This document shows positions 1 through 11,978 of a DNA stretch of 64,000 bases, one piece after another (position 1 is the first letter of the stretch; every line of letters starts with the position of its first letter). Source of the DNA: Panorpa germanica (Eukaryota; Arthropoda; Insecta; Mecoptera; Panorpidae); assembly GCA_963678705.1 (NCBI GenBank), contig OY783205.1:13516001-13580000 (forward strand), in the 5' to 3' direction. The notes under the pieces are model-generated. The model saw nothing but the letters and a program-made list of their open reading frames with translations, was not told the DNA's origin and searched no databases. A program made the position numbers and the translations under genes.

Positions 1-440
1 TTATCCTTGTAGTTGATAACGTCACATACTTGTTAAAATATAATAAGTAATGTTATTTATTTTTTGTTTTATATCACGACATTATATTGAAACATTATGG
101 GTCAACTCAACAGGTGTTATTGCTTTGACGTTTAATTCGACATCTCCTTTGCACTTCTCTTCTTTAACTGTGATTCTAAATATAAATGGGAAGAAGGTGA
201 GGAAGGAATGGCATCGTAAATTTGGTCTTTTTTAGTAAATTTTACCCCTTTAATTATAAAAGACAAAAAAATGACTATTTCAATCGTCGATAACTTTTAT
301 AATATTGCGCATTGAATAAAAATAAGTAGATATTTGAGGTTTTCGTTTCCAACTTTATCAATGTACAGTGCAGTTAAATATATAAATTCAGTTTTAATGC
401 ACAATCAAATTTCTAATTAAATTTTTATTTGTGTTTTTAG
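1..440 (+). other. Intron 3 of RING copy A (partial)
   Basis: The window opens inside the intron between RING exons 3 and 4. It matches 7903-8350 in copy B and ends in a pyrimidine-rich tract and AG at 439-440. No gene is seen inside; the short open frame at 50-235 is intronic. Confidence 0.8.
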
Positions 441-649
441 GCGAATATCATGCAATCACAATTTTTCACAAAGACTGTATTGAAAAGTGGATCATGGAGA
501 AAAACAGCTGTCCAATGTGCCGAAGGACGGTGATGTCAGGACCACAAGATGGCGCAGGACCTTATTATTTTCTAGTACAACCAAATGGAACTTTTAGTGT
601 TGTAAGGATACCTGAGTCGGATCATGGATCAGACATGGATCTGATGTAA
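441..649 (+). pseudogene. RING-H2 gene copy A, exon 4, frameshifted
   Basis: This is the last coding exon of the array's RING gene. Upstream exons are outside the window. In copies B, D, E and F the exon reads the second half of a RING-H2 (C-x-H-x2-H-x2-C-x10-C-x2-C) through to TAA. Copy A has five T where the others have four (462-466), just after the C-x-H codons. In the correct frame this leads to TGA at 481-483, so the last zinc ligands and the tail are lost. An open frame through 649 exists only if the exon is read from another frame, and that destroys the C-x-H pair. AATAAA signals follow at about 669-674. A sequencing error in a T-run is the main alternative. Confidence 0.82.
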
Positions 650-1147
650 TACTTTTCGCCATGTTCATTAAATAAAAATGTGTAATTTCTAATAAAAATT
701 TTTATATGTAATACAATAAATGTTGGTTTAGTTATTTTATTTTAAAAACCCTTTCACACAAATTGATATCTGGTGGACCCTCAGATACTAAATTATTATC
801 ATTTTTGAAATAAGAAAATAAAATTTCATAAGAACGAATATGTCATTTTTTTAAAAAAACCAAAAATCTTAGTTTTAGAAAAAAAGGTCTTTGAATTTAA
901 ATAAAATTGCATAAATGCCAGAAAATCGTTAATAATTGAAATTTAATGTTCTTTATTTTAGAGCATAGTATTATAACAAACATAACTACATTAAATTATT
1001 TTAAAGAATTAAAGAATAATAAATTAAACAATTACTCGTAAAAAAACAGGATCGCGTAGATATTAAAAATGTTATGAAGCAGTTTTTTATTTTAGTGCAT
1101 AATAATCATAATTGCTTTAAAATATTTAAAAGAATAAAAAAAAATTA
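650..1147 (+). other. 3' UTR and 3' flank of RING copy A
   Basis: AT-rich, with AATAAA signals at about 669 and 710. Positions 655-970 resemble a second, diverged direct copy at about 5404-5690 in the same unit. No gene is seen. Confidence 0.6.
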
Positions 1148-1317
1148 ATTTGAATTTAATAAATCTTAGATATCATTACACCTGGCAGACCGGCAACATT
1201 ACTTACGTGCAAAATTTAACAGGAAAGTCTTGTATTTTGCAATGATTTTGTGACAATATTATGTAACCGTTTATGTTACATATATGATACATTCCTCTTA
1301 CGTTAACCCCACACAAC
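1148..1317. mobile_element. Fragment of the hAT-flanking inverted repeat
   Basis: About 170 bp, nearly identical to 56720-56866 and, inverted, to 59830-59965. Those are the arms of the inverted repeat around the hAT element. Copies B-F go straight from the RING 3' flank into the BEL remnant without it (compare 9035-9055), so in unit A it is either a relic of the ancestral arrangement or a separate gain. Confidence 0.75.
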
Positions 1318-1329
1318 AGCTTTAAGGCA

Positions 1330-3750
1330 CGATGGACAACTTGCAAACAGGCACAAACACGCGACAAGAAGCAGAGTCTCTACGAGATGAACTGAATTGC
1401 ATCACTAAAAGGGGAGAGTTTAACTTGAGAAAATGGGCGTCAAATGATCCATCTCTCGTGTAAAAGTGCGATGAAAATGACAATGCTATTCACATGTGAC
1501 TGGATCCTGATATGACACTTAAGGCGCTAGGTATTCACTGGAATGCTAGGTAGGATCAGATTTTGTACAGTGTAAATAGCAGTAAAATTACCGCAGTTTA
1601 TAAACGATCTATCTTAAGTCAAATAGCTCAATTATTTGATCCGCTGGGTCTTCTGGGTCCGGTAATAGTGTATGCAAAAATAGTTATGCAAGTGTTATGG
1701 AAATTAGGTGTAGCCTGGGATGAAGCTATTTCCGTAGAAATACATACTTTGTGGTCAACCTTTCGTGACCAGCTTCCGTTTCTCGAATCACCGCGGTTCA
1801 AACACTGCATCACTGTAGCTGAATCAAAAAATATTCAATTACATGGGTTTCGTGATGCTAGCAAGAAGGCGTATGTGTTTACCTACGATCTGTAGATAAA
1901 AATGATAGGGTCCACGTTCAACTAATTTGCTCTAAGTCGCGAGTGGCTATAATAAATTCCATTTCACTATTTCGTTTGAAGCTCTGTGGCGCCCTTTTGC
2001 TTGCTCGGCTTGTTGAAACTGTGAAACCGCGCTGTTAATTACCATTGACGACCTTTCTTGTGGTGTGACTCCCCGATAGCATTGCATTGGATCAACACTT
2101 ATCCGCATCGCCTAAAAACATTTGTCTCTAATCGCGTCGCCGAAGTACAACGATTAACTGCCACGTGTCATTGGCGACACGTTGCTTCACTTGACAATCC
2201 CGCGGATCTAGTTTCTCGCGGTCAGCTTCCGTCGGAGTTTATTTCAGGAAAACTGTGGCAGCATGGCCGTCATGGCTATAAAAACCTCAGAATTCATGGC
2301 CCAAAACAATTTTAGCTAGCATTGAGCTTCCTGATGTAAAAACACACGCGCTTGCTAATTACACCTGCTTGAAATTGTTGATTGACAGGTACTCCTCGCT
2401 GGGCAAAACGACCCGTATTGTTGCATACATTCTCCGGTTCATTAATAATTCAAGATGCAAGGATTCACCGCGAACTTATGGCTGCTTATCGCTTTCGGAA
2501 ATGGCCACAGCCCGCGAAACGATAATTAAAATGGTTCAAGGATCCTCGTTTTCAGTAGAAATTAATCGTTTAAAAAAGGGGATAGCTATTCAGGATAACA
2601 GTAGATTAATACCTCTTAGCCCGTTTCTCGACTCCATAGGTATTCTCCGTGTAGGTGGTAGGCTTGCGCGCGCTGACTTGCCCGACAGTTAGCGTCACCC
2701 TATATTATTGCGCGCTCATCATCACATCACTCGCACCATTATACGGGAGGAGCATGTTCGGCTCAATCACGCAGGTATTCAAAGCACCTTATATTCCGAG
2801 CGTCAAACCTATTGGCCGCTGGATTATTGTCGATTATTGTGGACCGTTTTACATTAAGAAAAGACGACATCGTAATCATCAGAGCGTAAAGGTTTATGTG
2901 GCTTTATATGTTTGCATGTCTACTAAGGCTGTCCACCCCGAACTGGTAAGTGACCTCACCACAGAGGCATTTATTGCTAGCTCAAGCATTTCTTTTCTAG
3001 GCGTGGAAAGTCTACGGACATTTTCTCCGACAACGCTACCAATTTTGTAGGGGCAAATCGCGAATTAAATGAATTATATGATCTTATTTACACAGCCGAG
3101 TACAAGTATTTAATACAGAGATATCTTCACGAGGAGAAAATAACTTGGCATTTTATTCCTCCCATTGCTCCTCACTTCGGAGGGCTTTGGGAGGCTGCGG
3201 TACGATCATTTAAGAATCACCTGACGCGCACTGTAGGGAACACTCTGTTAACGTACGAGCAATTAGAAACGTATGTAGTTGAGATCGAAGCCATACTAAA
3301 TTCTCGTCCCATATCTCCCTTATCTCCTGATCCCAATGACCTACTCCCTTTAACTCCTGGCCATTTTCTTATTAGTGGTCCACTGACAAGCTTTCCTCAA
3401 GCGAACTGGACTAGCACCACCTCCATTCGACTGTCTGCATTCCAACATGCGCAGCAGATGAAGCAACACTTTTGGAAGCGGTGGTATAAGGAATACCTTC
3501 ATCAACTAATCACGCGGCCATCTCATCAAGAAAGGTTACCGAATCTACAAGTCGGTACACTTGTCTTAATTACCGAGGACAACCTCCCTCCATTCAGTGG
3601 CTGCTAGATCGTGTGATCAAAATTCATCCTGGGAAAGATGGGATAGTGCGTGCTGCCACAATTAAAACTGCCTCAGAGCAACTGGATCGCAGCACAAAAA
3701 GGCTATGCCCGCTTCCGGCTGAAGACGACTCTACTATTCATAAAAATTGA
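1330..3750 (+). pseudogene. Decayed 5'-truncated BEL/Pao pol remnant, unit A
   Basis: Conceptual translation in several frames gives, in order: the end of reverse transcriptase beginning at the YVDD active-site region (first residue missing; here M-D-D), the block FNLRKWASN, the BEL-typical FDPLGLLGP with a following MQVLWKLG, an RNase H-like segment with CDSPIALHWI and NPADLVSRG, half of an integrase zinc domain (HVRLNHAG), then the integrase core with VDYCGPF, SDNATNF and FGGLWEAAV as the DDE residues, and the usual BEL C-terminus (RLCPLP). It is dead: TAA at 1460, a frameshift near 1870, an internal deletion removing the CxxC half of the integrase zinc finger near 2810, and further stops. 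Gag, protease and the 5' LTR are absent. Confidence 0.9.
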
Positions 3751-3895
3751 ACTATAATAGATCACGGCGTAGTGCATGTTGCGTACTATAAGACTTAATA
3801 GGCAGGCCTAAACCACTTAGATATTTAAGACAGATTTAAGCAATATGATAGTGTACAGTAGCTGATGAAAATCCCTTAGTGTGAGTTACAAAAAT

Positions 3896-4232
3896 TGTAC
3901 ACCCGTGGCGGCGCCATGTTTTAAGTTGTTTTATTGGAGTGCAATGACAATATTGTGATGAGCTGATGGATTCTCATCGGTTCTGCAATTTTAGTTTTTT
4001 TTTAGAAAGGTCAATTCATTGTAAATAATTTGTATCATTCTTAGTTTAAAGCTTGTACGAATAACATTTAAGTTTAGATTTCTATTGTACTTGTGTTTAT
4101 TTTAATTCTTTACAACTATTATATTCGACAACAAAAGCATTCTACCACTGTATAGTTGCTTGAAGTTTTTAATAAATCAATAATTAAACGAAAACATTCA
4201 CGTGGTCTTACACATAATTTCGGCGTACAACA
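3896..4232 (+). repeat. Putative 3' LTR-like tail of the BEL remnant, unit A
   Basis: 337 bp starting TGTACACCCG and ending GTACAACA, with AATAAA near 4170. It lies about 150 bp after the BEL stop codon. The same 337-bp block recurs in every unit that keeps it. No 5' partner exists here, so LTR identity rests on position, TG...CA ends and the poly(A) signal. Confidence 0.5.
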
Positions 4233-4801
4233 TCGCAGTATTTCCAATCAGCGCGATACTATAAATCATCGCATAAAATAATCGCGGTTCGAACAGAAAT
4301 AATATTCAATTCACACAAAAAAGACAGTCGTCGCTTACGGCGGGGGTAAACTCTAGTTTATGTATATCTGCTAAACATTGTTAATATGCAATATATCATT
4401 ATTTAACTTAATATATCTCTAATTTTAATTCATTAGAAATGGGTAAAAGACTGGGAAATTAAAGTATACGAAACAAAAAAATTACATTAAGAAAAAAATT
4501 TTGCCCCCTCCACTCGACAATCACATTAAATATTGCGCAGCTTCACCAAGCAGAGACTGTAAAATACCTAAGTTGCTATAGTTGGACAAGCGATTATGTT
4601 GGAAGTATTTACAAGGCCACACGGTGTATTAAAAAAAGAAAAAAGGAACAAAGAAAAATAATGTTGTATTTGCAGCTCTGCTATAGGGTATATAAAAGTA
4701 GTATTAATTATATTTCTAGTAAAGAAGAGACATGACGAAAATTAAAAGCAATGGGCTTGTGTACTCATTTTTAGAGGCTGATTTTTCAATTGAAGCGATA
4801 T

Positions 4802-5055
4802 CCCAGTAAACAATTTGGTGAAGTGCCCTATTTAGTGACGTTTCTATCACTATTTCACTTCAATTATAGTTCGCATCAACTTTATCTTCATTTGTATTCC
4901 GACAGGTGAAGTAATTTCGCCATCTGTAGCCGATAAAGTAGACATTTTAAATGAAAAAATGTGAGAAACTGAACTATAAATGAACACTTTTATGACAAAG
5001 AAATCGTGACTCATCTTCAATATGATGTCAAAGTGACTCCAAAATGTTTACTGGG
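4802..5055. mobile_element. 254-bp MITE, unit A copy
   Basis: Imperfect terminal inverted repeats: left CCCAGTAAACAATTTGG, right (reverse complement) CCCAGTAAACATTTTGG. AT flanks both sides. The matching site in unit E' (around 49298) lacks exactly this segment and keeps one AT, so the boundaries are set by an empty site. No coding capacity. The superfamily is unclear; a 2-bp duplication would suit Tc1/mariner-like elements, but TA, not AT, is usual there. Confidence 0.8.
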
Positions 5056-5242
5056 ATTTGTAGTGGTAAAATTATAATTCAAATTTTTAATTGCTATATC
5101 TCCGTCAACATTTAAATATTTAGTAAAATAGAAACGCCAATACACATTTATAAACATCGACTTCAGTCAATAATTGTAAAACCTACTCATAATAAAATGA
5201 GTTCGCAAGCCCGTTAACCAATGTCGACAGGGTACGATACAC

Positions 5243-5500
5243 CGGATATTAATTTATGCGTGGAAGAGTTTTAAAGATAAAATGCCTGAACCAACATTTA
5301 TAGTATTATATATAAAAAAATTATTGGCAATTATACAATTTTTTTAATGAACATGGAAAAAAACGAAGCATCAGATCCATGTCTTACTCATGGATACTTA
5401 CTTAAAATGTGTAATTTCTAATAAAAAAAATTATATGTAATAATTATTTTCAAAACCCTTTCACACGAAAATTAATATCCAGTGGACCCTCAGATACTTA
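5243..5500. repeat. Fossil palindrome of RING 3' flank sequence, unit A
   Basis: Positions 5243-5400 resemble the RING exon-4 end plus 3' flank in inverted orientation (compare 60360-60530 on the plus strand). Positions 5403-5690 resemble the same 3' flank in direct orientation (compare 670-970). The two halves meet head to head, forming an old, diverged inverted repeat. Equivalent junctions recur near 13080-13260, 29220-29400, 35590-35760, 49560-49740 and 56350-56520. Confidence 0.65.
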
Positions 5501-6749
5501 AGAATAATTTTCATTTGTGAAATAAGATTAAAAAATTTCGTTAGAAAAAATATATCATTTTTTAAAAACACAAAAATCTTAGTTTTAGAATAAAAGGTCC
5601 ATGAACTTAAATAAAATTGCATAAATGCCAGAAAGTCGTTAATGATTGAAATTTAATGTATCAGTTCTTAATTTTAGAGTATATTTATTATTATTTTACA
5701 GTAATGTACATATATCTCACATTCTTGAATGTACAGTGTACATATTTCAGACATTCGCCATTTAATCCAGGTACCAATTCAGAAAGAGTTATTTAAGTGC
5801 CCTAGAATATAAAAAAATTAAATTGTCTTATTAAAAAGGAAAGAAGAATATTTATATTTGCTTTCATGTTGATTTTAGTTATCGAATAAGTTACCAATAA
5901 GGGTCACCATTAGAAGAATTACATCTTTTATATTAAGTATAGACGTAATTAATTATATTTTTTACAGATAAAATCAGGAAATATTGTAATCTACAAATAA
6001 TAATACGTTCTTGAGGCTTTGAGGCTTTAGATTACCTTGCGTATTTCAACAAAACAACTTTGCTTTTAAAGAACGCCTGCAATGAAACTTCTAAATACGC
6101 TTCTTACTAATATCCATATTTATCTTAGTTCTCTGACGTCATATCTCTAAATTTAATGCATATGGCTGTCATACTGTAATATTTCTATTAATTATATTAT
6201 TATTAATTAAAGTTTCTCATATTTTATAAAAATAGTAATAAGGAGAATAATAGTTGGCAGGTAAAATATTGATAGTTGTTATTATCTTAAAGCAAATAAA
6301 CTAACTCTAGCACTGGCGCCATTGTTAATTATATATAACAAATTATTTTATTAGACTTTATGATACTTTTCAACACTATATATTGGGGGCCAAAGCACTA
6401 CATATTTGAAGCTGCCAAAGAAATGTAAAAGGCAATAAGCAGCAGATGAAATTAACTAGCTAGCTAAACTACATCATCATAAATAAAGAAGGATTTTGGT
6501 TTATATACAATTATATTAATTAAATAATTTAATACTTGTGTTTTTTAGGAAGAATTTTTATGTACATACAAATACATTAATTACAACAAACATTGTAAAC
6601 TAAATATTGCCAATTTTTTTTTATTTATACATTTTTTGATATTTATAATAATTCAAACATCCACGCATTGCCGCCTCTTTTGTGTCTTGCAAGAACTTCT
6701 CGCCGAACAAAGGCAGAGATTCCTGGCCAATAACATGAATATATCATAG

Positions 6750-6893
6750 GACCAAAGCATATATATATTATCATATCAATAATATATATATATTATCTTT
6801 GGTCTTGGTTCTCAGTACAATTAAGTCTGTGACAGTGAGTGAAACGTCTTTACGAAAAAAGTTGAAATTTGTATCAAAGTGGACAAAATAAAA
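6750..6893 (+). promoter_or_regulatory. RING copy B promoter hairpin and untranslated exon 1
   Basis: GACCAAAG at 6750-6757 pairs with CTTTGGTC at 6797-6804 around an AT palindrome holding TATATATA near 6784. About 30 bp downstream is an arthropod-type initiator TCAGTA at 6812. The inferred untranslated exon ends at 6893 before a strong GTAAGTA donor. The same block precedes RING copies D, E and F at identical spacing. Promoter function is inferred. Confidence 0.6.
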
Positions 6894-7415
6894 GTAAGTA
6901 ATTATTTAATTATTAAGTATTATATTGAATATATTTGTAACTTTTCATTTTGGTAATCATTTACAATAGCTACACTTGTTTCGAAAGTTAAAAAAAAACT
7001 ATTAGGTATTAATATACCTGAAATATGTTACTGAAATATGCTTGAAATAAATTACTGTGAAATATTCATTATGTATTTATACCACTCTTTATTAAAAAAA
7101 AAACAGCATTTATGGTTGAAGTTGACCAATAAATGTGAAAATGACGCCATTTTCACTTATGTGTATAACAGTGTCATTTTATTTCTAACCTCAGTTGTAA
7201 ATGTCAACTTTAACCAATAATATTATCTATTTCTAAATAAAAACTGAAATAATAAATTACACGTAAAAATGTGCACGTGTTTTTAGTATTCAACAAGCAT
7301 CCTTGGTTTTTATATTAACTTTATTCAAATCTAATGTATGTTTGTGATAAGAAACGTGCTGTAACATGAAAAGTATCTAACCTATGGTATCTTTGTTTTT
7401 AGGTTAGAATCTACA

Positions 7416-8558
7416 ATGAGTACTGTTAACCTTAGGGTGTGTATATTTATAAATTTTAAATGTATTTAGTATTTTTGCATTGACTTCTAAACTCTTAATG
7501 ATTATTGCAATTCCTTTTATGATATTTTTAGGAAGAACGAGAACGGTTAATGCTTCTAACGGAAGGTGAAGTCCTCCGTATATCAGGGGTTGGAAATGAT
7601 AGTCCCAACTTGTATACACGAGAAAATGTAATAGACTCCCTAGATAAAACTTTTCCGGCTTTTAAATATGAGAAGAGTGATTCATCTGGAGGAGAAATCA
7701 AAGAAGAATGTTCTATCTGTCTTGGAGTATATGAGAAAGACGAGGAAATCAGGTCAGGCTCATCACTTCCTGCCCAAATTGGGTTGGGAATTGTTTTTTA
7801 AAATCTTTAATGAAATATTGGTTAATAAACGTATATTGGCGTGTTTAATTTATTAAATATCAAAAATTGATGGATATATATCTATTTAAAGTTTGAATGT
7901 GTTATCCTTGTAGTTGATAACGTCACATACTTGTTAAAATATAATAAGTAATGTTATTTATTTTTTGTTTTATATCACGACATAATATTGAAACATTATG
8001 GGTCAACTCAACAGGTGTTATTGCTTTGACGTTTAATTTTGCATCTCCTTTGCACTTCTCTTGTTTAACTGTGATTTTAAAGATAGACAAATGGTATATG
8101 GGAAGAATGTGAGGAAGGAATGTCATCGTAAACTCGGTCTTTTTCTGTAAATTTTACCCCTTTATTTATAAAAGACAAAAAAATGACTATTTCAATCGTC
8201 AATGACTTTTATAATATTGCGCATTGAATAAAAATAAGTGGATATTTAAAGTTTTCGTAGCCAACTTTATCAATGTACAGTGCAGTTTTATAGAAATTCT
8301 GTTTTAATGCACAACCAAATTTCTAATTAAATTTTTATTTGTGTTTTTAGGCGAATATCATGCAATCACAATTTTCACAAAGACTGTATTGAAAAGTGGA
8401 TCATGGAGAAAAACAGCTGTCCAATGTGCCGAAGGACGGTGATGTCAGGACCACAAGATGGCGCAGGACCTTATTATTTTCTAGTACAACCAAATGGAAC
8501 TTTTAGTGTTGTAAGGATACCTGAGTCGGATTATGGATCAGACATGGATCTGATGTAA
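7416..8558 (+). CDS. RING-H2 finger protein, copy B (intact; putative E3 ubiquitin ligase)
   Basis: Three coding exons: 7416-7436 (MSTVNLR), 7532-7752 and 8351-8558, introns GT-AG, total 450 nt (149 residues plus TAA). Exon 3 ends with AG of a split Arg codon; exon 4 supplies the G. The join gives a canonical RING-H2, C-x2-C-x14-C-x-H-x2-H-x2-C-x10-C-x2-C, at about residues 79-120, with CSIC in exon 3 and CNHNFHKDC and CPMC in exon 4. The N-terminus is short and polar; the tail after the RING is rich in Gly/Pro then Asp. No signal peptide or membrane segment is seen. By family, RING-H2 proteins bind an E2 and transfer ubiquitin; substrate unknown. I cannot assign an orthologue. Poly(A) signal AATAAA near 8579. 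Reading through intron 3 instead gives a stop at 7799-7801. Confidence 0.85.
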
Positions 8559-9050
8559 TACTTTTCGCCATGTTCATTAAATAAAAATGTGTAATTTCTA
8601 ATAAAAAAATTTATATGTAATACAATAAATGTTGGTTTAGTTATTTTATTTTTAAAACCCTTTCACACAAATTGATATCTGGTGGACCCTCAGATACTAA
8701 ATTATTATCATTTTTGAAATAAGAAAAGAAAATTTCATAAGAAAGAATATGTCATTTTTTTAAAAAAACCAAAAATCTTAGTTTTAGAAAAAAAGGTCTT
8801 TGAATTTAAATAAAATTGCATAAATGCCAGAAAATCGTTAATTATTGAAATTTAATGTTCTTCATTTTAGAGCATAGTATTATAACAAACATAACTACAT
8901 TAAATTATTTTAAAGAATTAAAGAATAATAAATTAAACAATTACTCGTAAAAAAACAGGATCGCGTATAGATATTAAAAATGTTATGAAGCAGTTTTTTA
9001 TTTTAGTGCATAATGATCATAATTGCAAATATTTAAAAGAATGAAAAAAT
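8559..9050 (+). other. 3' UTR and flank of RING copy B
   Basis: AT-rich 3' flank that joins directly to the BEL remnant near 9051, without the hAT-side fragment seen in unit A. No gene is seen. Confidence 0.6.
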
Positions 9051-11495
9051 AAGGCACAATGGACGACTTGCTAACAGGCGCAAACACGCGACAAGAAGCA
9101 GAGTCTCTACGAGATGAACTGAATTGCATCACTAAAAGGGGAGGGTTTAACTTGAGAAAATGGGCGTCAAATGATCCATCTCTCGTGTAAAACTGCGATG
9201 AAAATGACAATGCTATCCACATGTCACTGGATCCTGATATGACACTTAAGGCCATAGGTATTCACTAGAATGCTAGGTAGGATCAGATTTTGTACAGTGT
9301 AAATAGCAGTAAAATTACCGCAGTTTATAAACGATCCATCTTAAGTCAAATAGCTCAATTATTTGATCCGCTGGGTTTTCTGGGTCCGGTAATAGTGTAT
9401 GCAAAAATAGTTATGCAAGTGTTATGGAAATTAGGTGTAGCCTGGGATGAAGCTATTTCCGTAGAAATACATACTTTGTGGTCAACCTTTCGTGACCAGC
9501 TTCCGTTTCTCGAATCACCACGGTTCAAACACTGCATCACTGTAGCTGAATCAAAAAATATTCAATTACATGGGTTTTGTGATGCTAGCAAGAAGGCGTA
9601 TGTGTTTACCTACGATCTGTAGATAAAAATGATAGGGTCCACGTTCAACTAATTTGCTCTAAGTCGCGAGTGGCTATAGTAAATTCCATTTCACTATTTC
9701 GGTTGGAGCTCTGTGGCGCCCTTTTGCTTGCTCGGCTTGTTGAAACTGTGAAACCACGCTGTTAATTACCATTGACGACCTTTCTTGTGGTGTGACTCCC
9801 CGATAGCATTGCATTAGATCAACACTTATCCGCATCGCCTAAAAACATTTGTCTCTAATCGCGTCGCCGAAGTACAACGATTAACTGCCACGTGTCATTG
9901 GCGACACGTTGCTTCACTTGACAATCCCGCGGATCTAGTTTCTCGCGGTCAGCTTCCGTCGGAGTTTATTTCAGGAAAACTGTGGCAGCATGGGCCGTCA
10001 TGGCTATAAAAACCTCAGAATTCATGGCCCAAAACAATTTTAGTTAGCATTGAGCTACCTGATGTAAAAACACACGCGCTTGCTAATTACACCTGCTTGA
10101 AATTACAATCGCGAAGGTTTGAGTTGATTGACAGGTACTCCTCGCTGGGCAAAACGACCCGTATTGTTGCATACATTCTCCGGCTCATTAATCATTCAAG
10201 ATGCAAGGATTCACCGCGAACTTATGGCTGCTTATCGCTTTCGGAAATGGCCACAGCCCGCGAAACGATAATTAAAATGGTTCAAGGATCCTCGTTTTCA
10301 GTAGAAATTAATCGTTTAAAAAAGGGGATAGCTATTCAGGATAACAGTAGATTAATACCTCTTAGCCCGTTTCTCGACTCCATAGGAATTCTTCGTGTAG
10401 GTGGTAGACTTGTGCGCGCAGACTTGCCCGACAGTCAGCGTCACCCTATAATATTGCCCGCTCATCATCACATCACTCGCACCATTATACGGGAGGAGCA
10501 TGTTCGGCTCAATCACGCGGGTATTCAAAGCACCTTATATTCCGAGCGTCAAACCTATTGGCCGCTGGATTATTGTCGATTATTGTGGACCGTTTTACAT
10601 TAAGAAAAGACGACATCGTAATCATCAGAGCGTAAAGGTTTATGTGGCTTTATATGTTTGCATGTCTACTAAGGCTGTCCACCCCGAACTGGTAAGTGAC
10701 CTCACCACAGAGGCATTTATTGCTAGCTCAAGCATTTCTTTTCTAGGCGTGGAAAGTCTACGGACATTTTCTCCGACAACGCTACCAATTTTGTAGGGGC
10801 AAATCACGAATTAAATGAATTATATGATCTTATTTACACAGCCGAGTACAAGTATTTAATACAGAGTTATCTTCACGAGGAGAAAATAACTTGGCATTTT
10901 ATTCCTCCCATTGCTCCTCACTTCGGAGGGCTTTGGGAGGCTGCGGTACGATCATTTAAGAATCACCTGACGCGAACTGTAGGGAACACTCTGTTAACGT
11001 ACGAGCAATTAGAAACGTATGTAGTTGAGATCGAAGCCATACTAAATTCTCGTCCCATATCTCCCTTATCTCCTGATCCCAATGACCTACTCCCTTTAAC
11101 TCCTGGCCATTTTCTTATTAGTAGTCCACTGACAAGCTTACCTCAAGCGAACTGGACTAGCACCACCTCCAATCGACTGTCTGCATTCCAACATGCGCAG
11201 CAGATGAAGCAACACTTTTGGAAGCGGTGGTATAAGGAATACCTTCATCAACTAATCACGCGGCCATCTCATCAAGGAAGGTTACCGAATCTACAAGTCG
11301 GTACACTTGTCTTAATTACCGAGGACAACCTCCCTCCATTCAGTGGCTGCTAGATCGTGTGATCAAAATTCATCCTGGGAAAGATGGGATAGTGCGTGCT
11401 GCCACAATTAAAACTGCCTCAGAGCAACTGGATCGCAGCACAAAAAGGCTATGCCCGCTTCCGGCTGAAGACGACTCTACTATTCATAAACATTG
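9051..11495 (+). pseudogene. Decayed BEL/Pao pol remnant, unit B
   Basis: Same truncated RT-RNase H-integrase series as unit A, starting at M-D-D-L-L-T-G of the RT active site. It shares the stop after PSLV (9188), the frameshift near 9600 and the integrase zinc-finger deletion near 10565. The longest open piece (10097-10603) spans the region before the integrase and the HVRLNHAG half-finger. The integrase core continues in other frames to about 11490. Confidence 0.9.
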
Positions 11496-11641
11496 AACTA
11501 TAATAGATCAAGGCGTAGTGCATGTTGCGTACTATAAGACTTAATAGGCAGGCCTAAACCACTTAGATATTTAAGACAGATTTAAGCATTATGATAGTGT
11601 ACAGTAGCTGATGAAAATCCCTTAGTGTGAGTTACAAAAAT

Positions 11642-11978
11642 TGTACACCCGTGGCGGCGCTATGTTTTAAGTTGTTTTATTGGAGTGCAATGACAATATT
11701 GTGATGAGCTGATGGATTCTCATCGGTTCTGCAATTTTAGTTTTTTTTTAGAAAGGTCAATTCATTGTAAATAATTTGTATCATTCTTAGTTTAAAGCTT
11801 GTACGAATAACATTTAAGTTTAGATTTCTATTGTACTTGTGTTTATTTTAATTCTTTACAACTATTATATTCGACAACAAAAGCATTCTACCACTGTATA
11901 GTTGCTTGAAGTTTTTAATAAATCAATAATTAAACGAAAACATTCACGTGGTCTTACACATAATTTCGGCGTACAACA
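11642..11978 (+). repeat. Putative BEL LTR-like tail, unit B
   Basis: 337-bp TG...CA block corresponding to 3896-4232, with AATAAA near its 3' end. Confidence 0.5.

Larger units (their letters stand above)
4233..6749. other. Non-coding spacer of unit A
   Basis: AT-rich, no coding potential recognised. It contains the 254-bp MITE (4802-5055) and the imperfect palindrome at about 5243-5500. The stretch 5700-6749 shows no feature I recognise, other than the run into the hairpin and promoter of unit B. Confidence 0.6.

Noticed and set aside
431..649. 72-residue open frame in copy A taken as an intact RING gene part
   Set aside because: It reads the start of exon 4 in the wrong frame and loses the C-x-H ligands; the other copies show the true frame, in which copy A has a premature TGA.
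3896..4232. Firm assignment of the 337-bp block as an LTR
   Set aside because: No partner LTR or target duplication is available because the remnant is 5'-truncated; kept only as putative.
7550..7801. 83-residue frame (also at 32247, 37792 and 51774) as a separate small protein
   Set aside because: It is RING exon 3 read into intron 3. A GT donor at 7753 and the split Arg codon explain the end better.
8998..9255. 85-residue minus-strand frames starting MALSVISGSS in each unit
   Set aside because: Antisense of the BEL reverse-transcriptase remnant, whose plus-strand reading matches known motifs.
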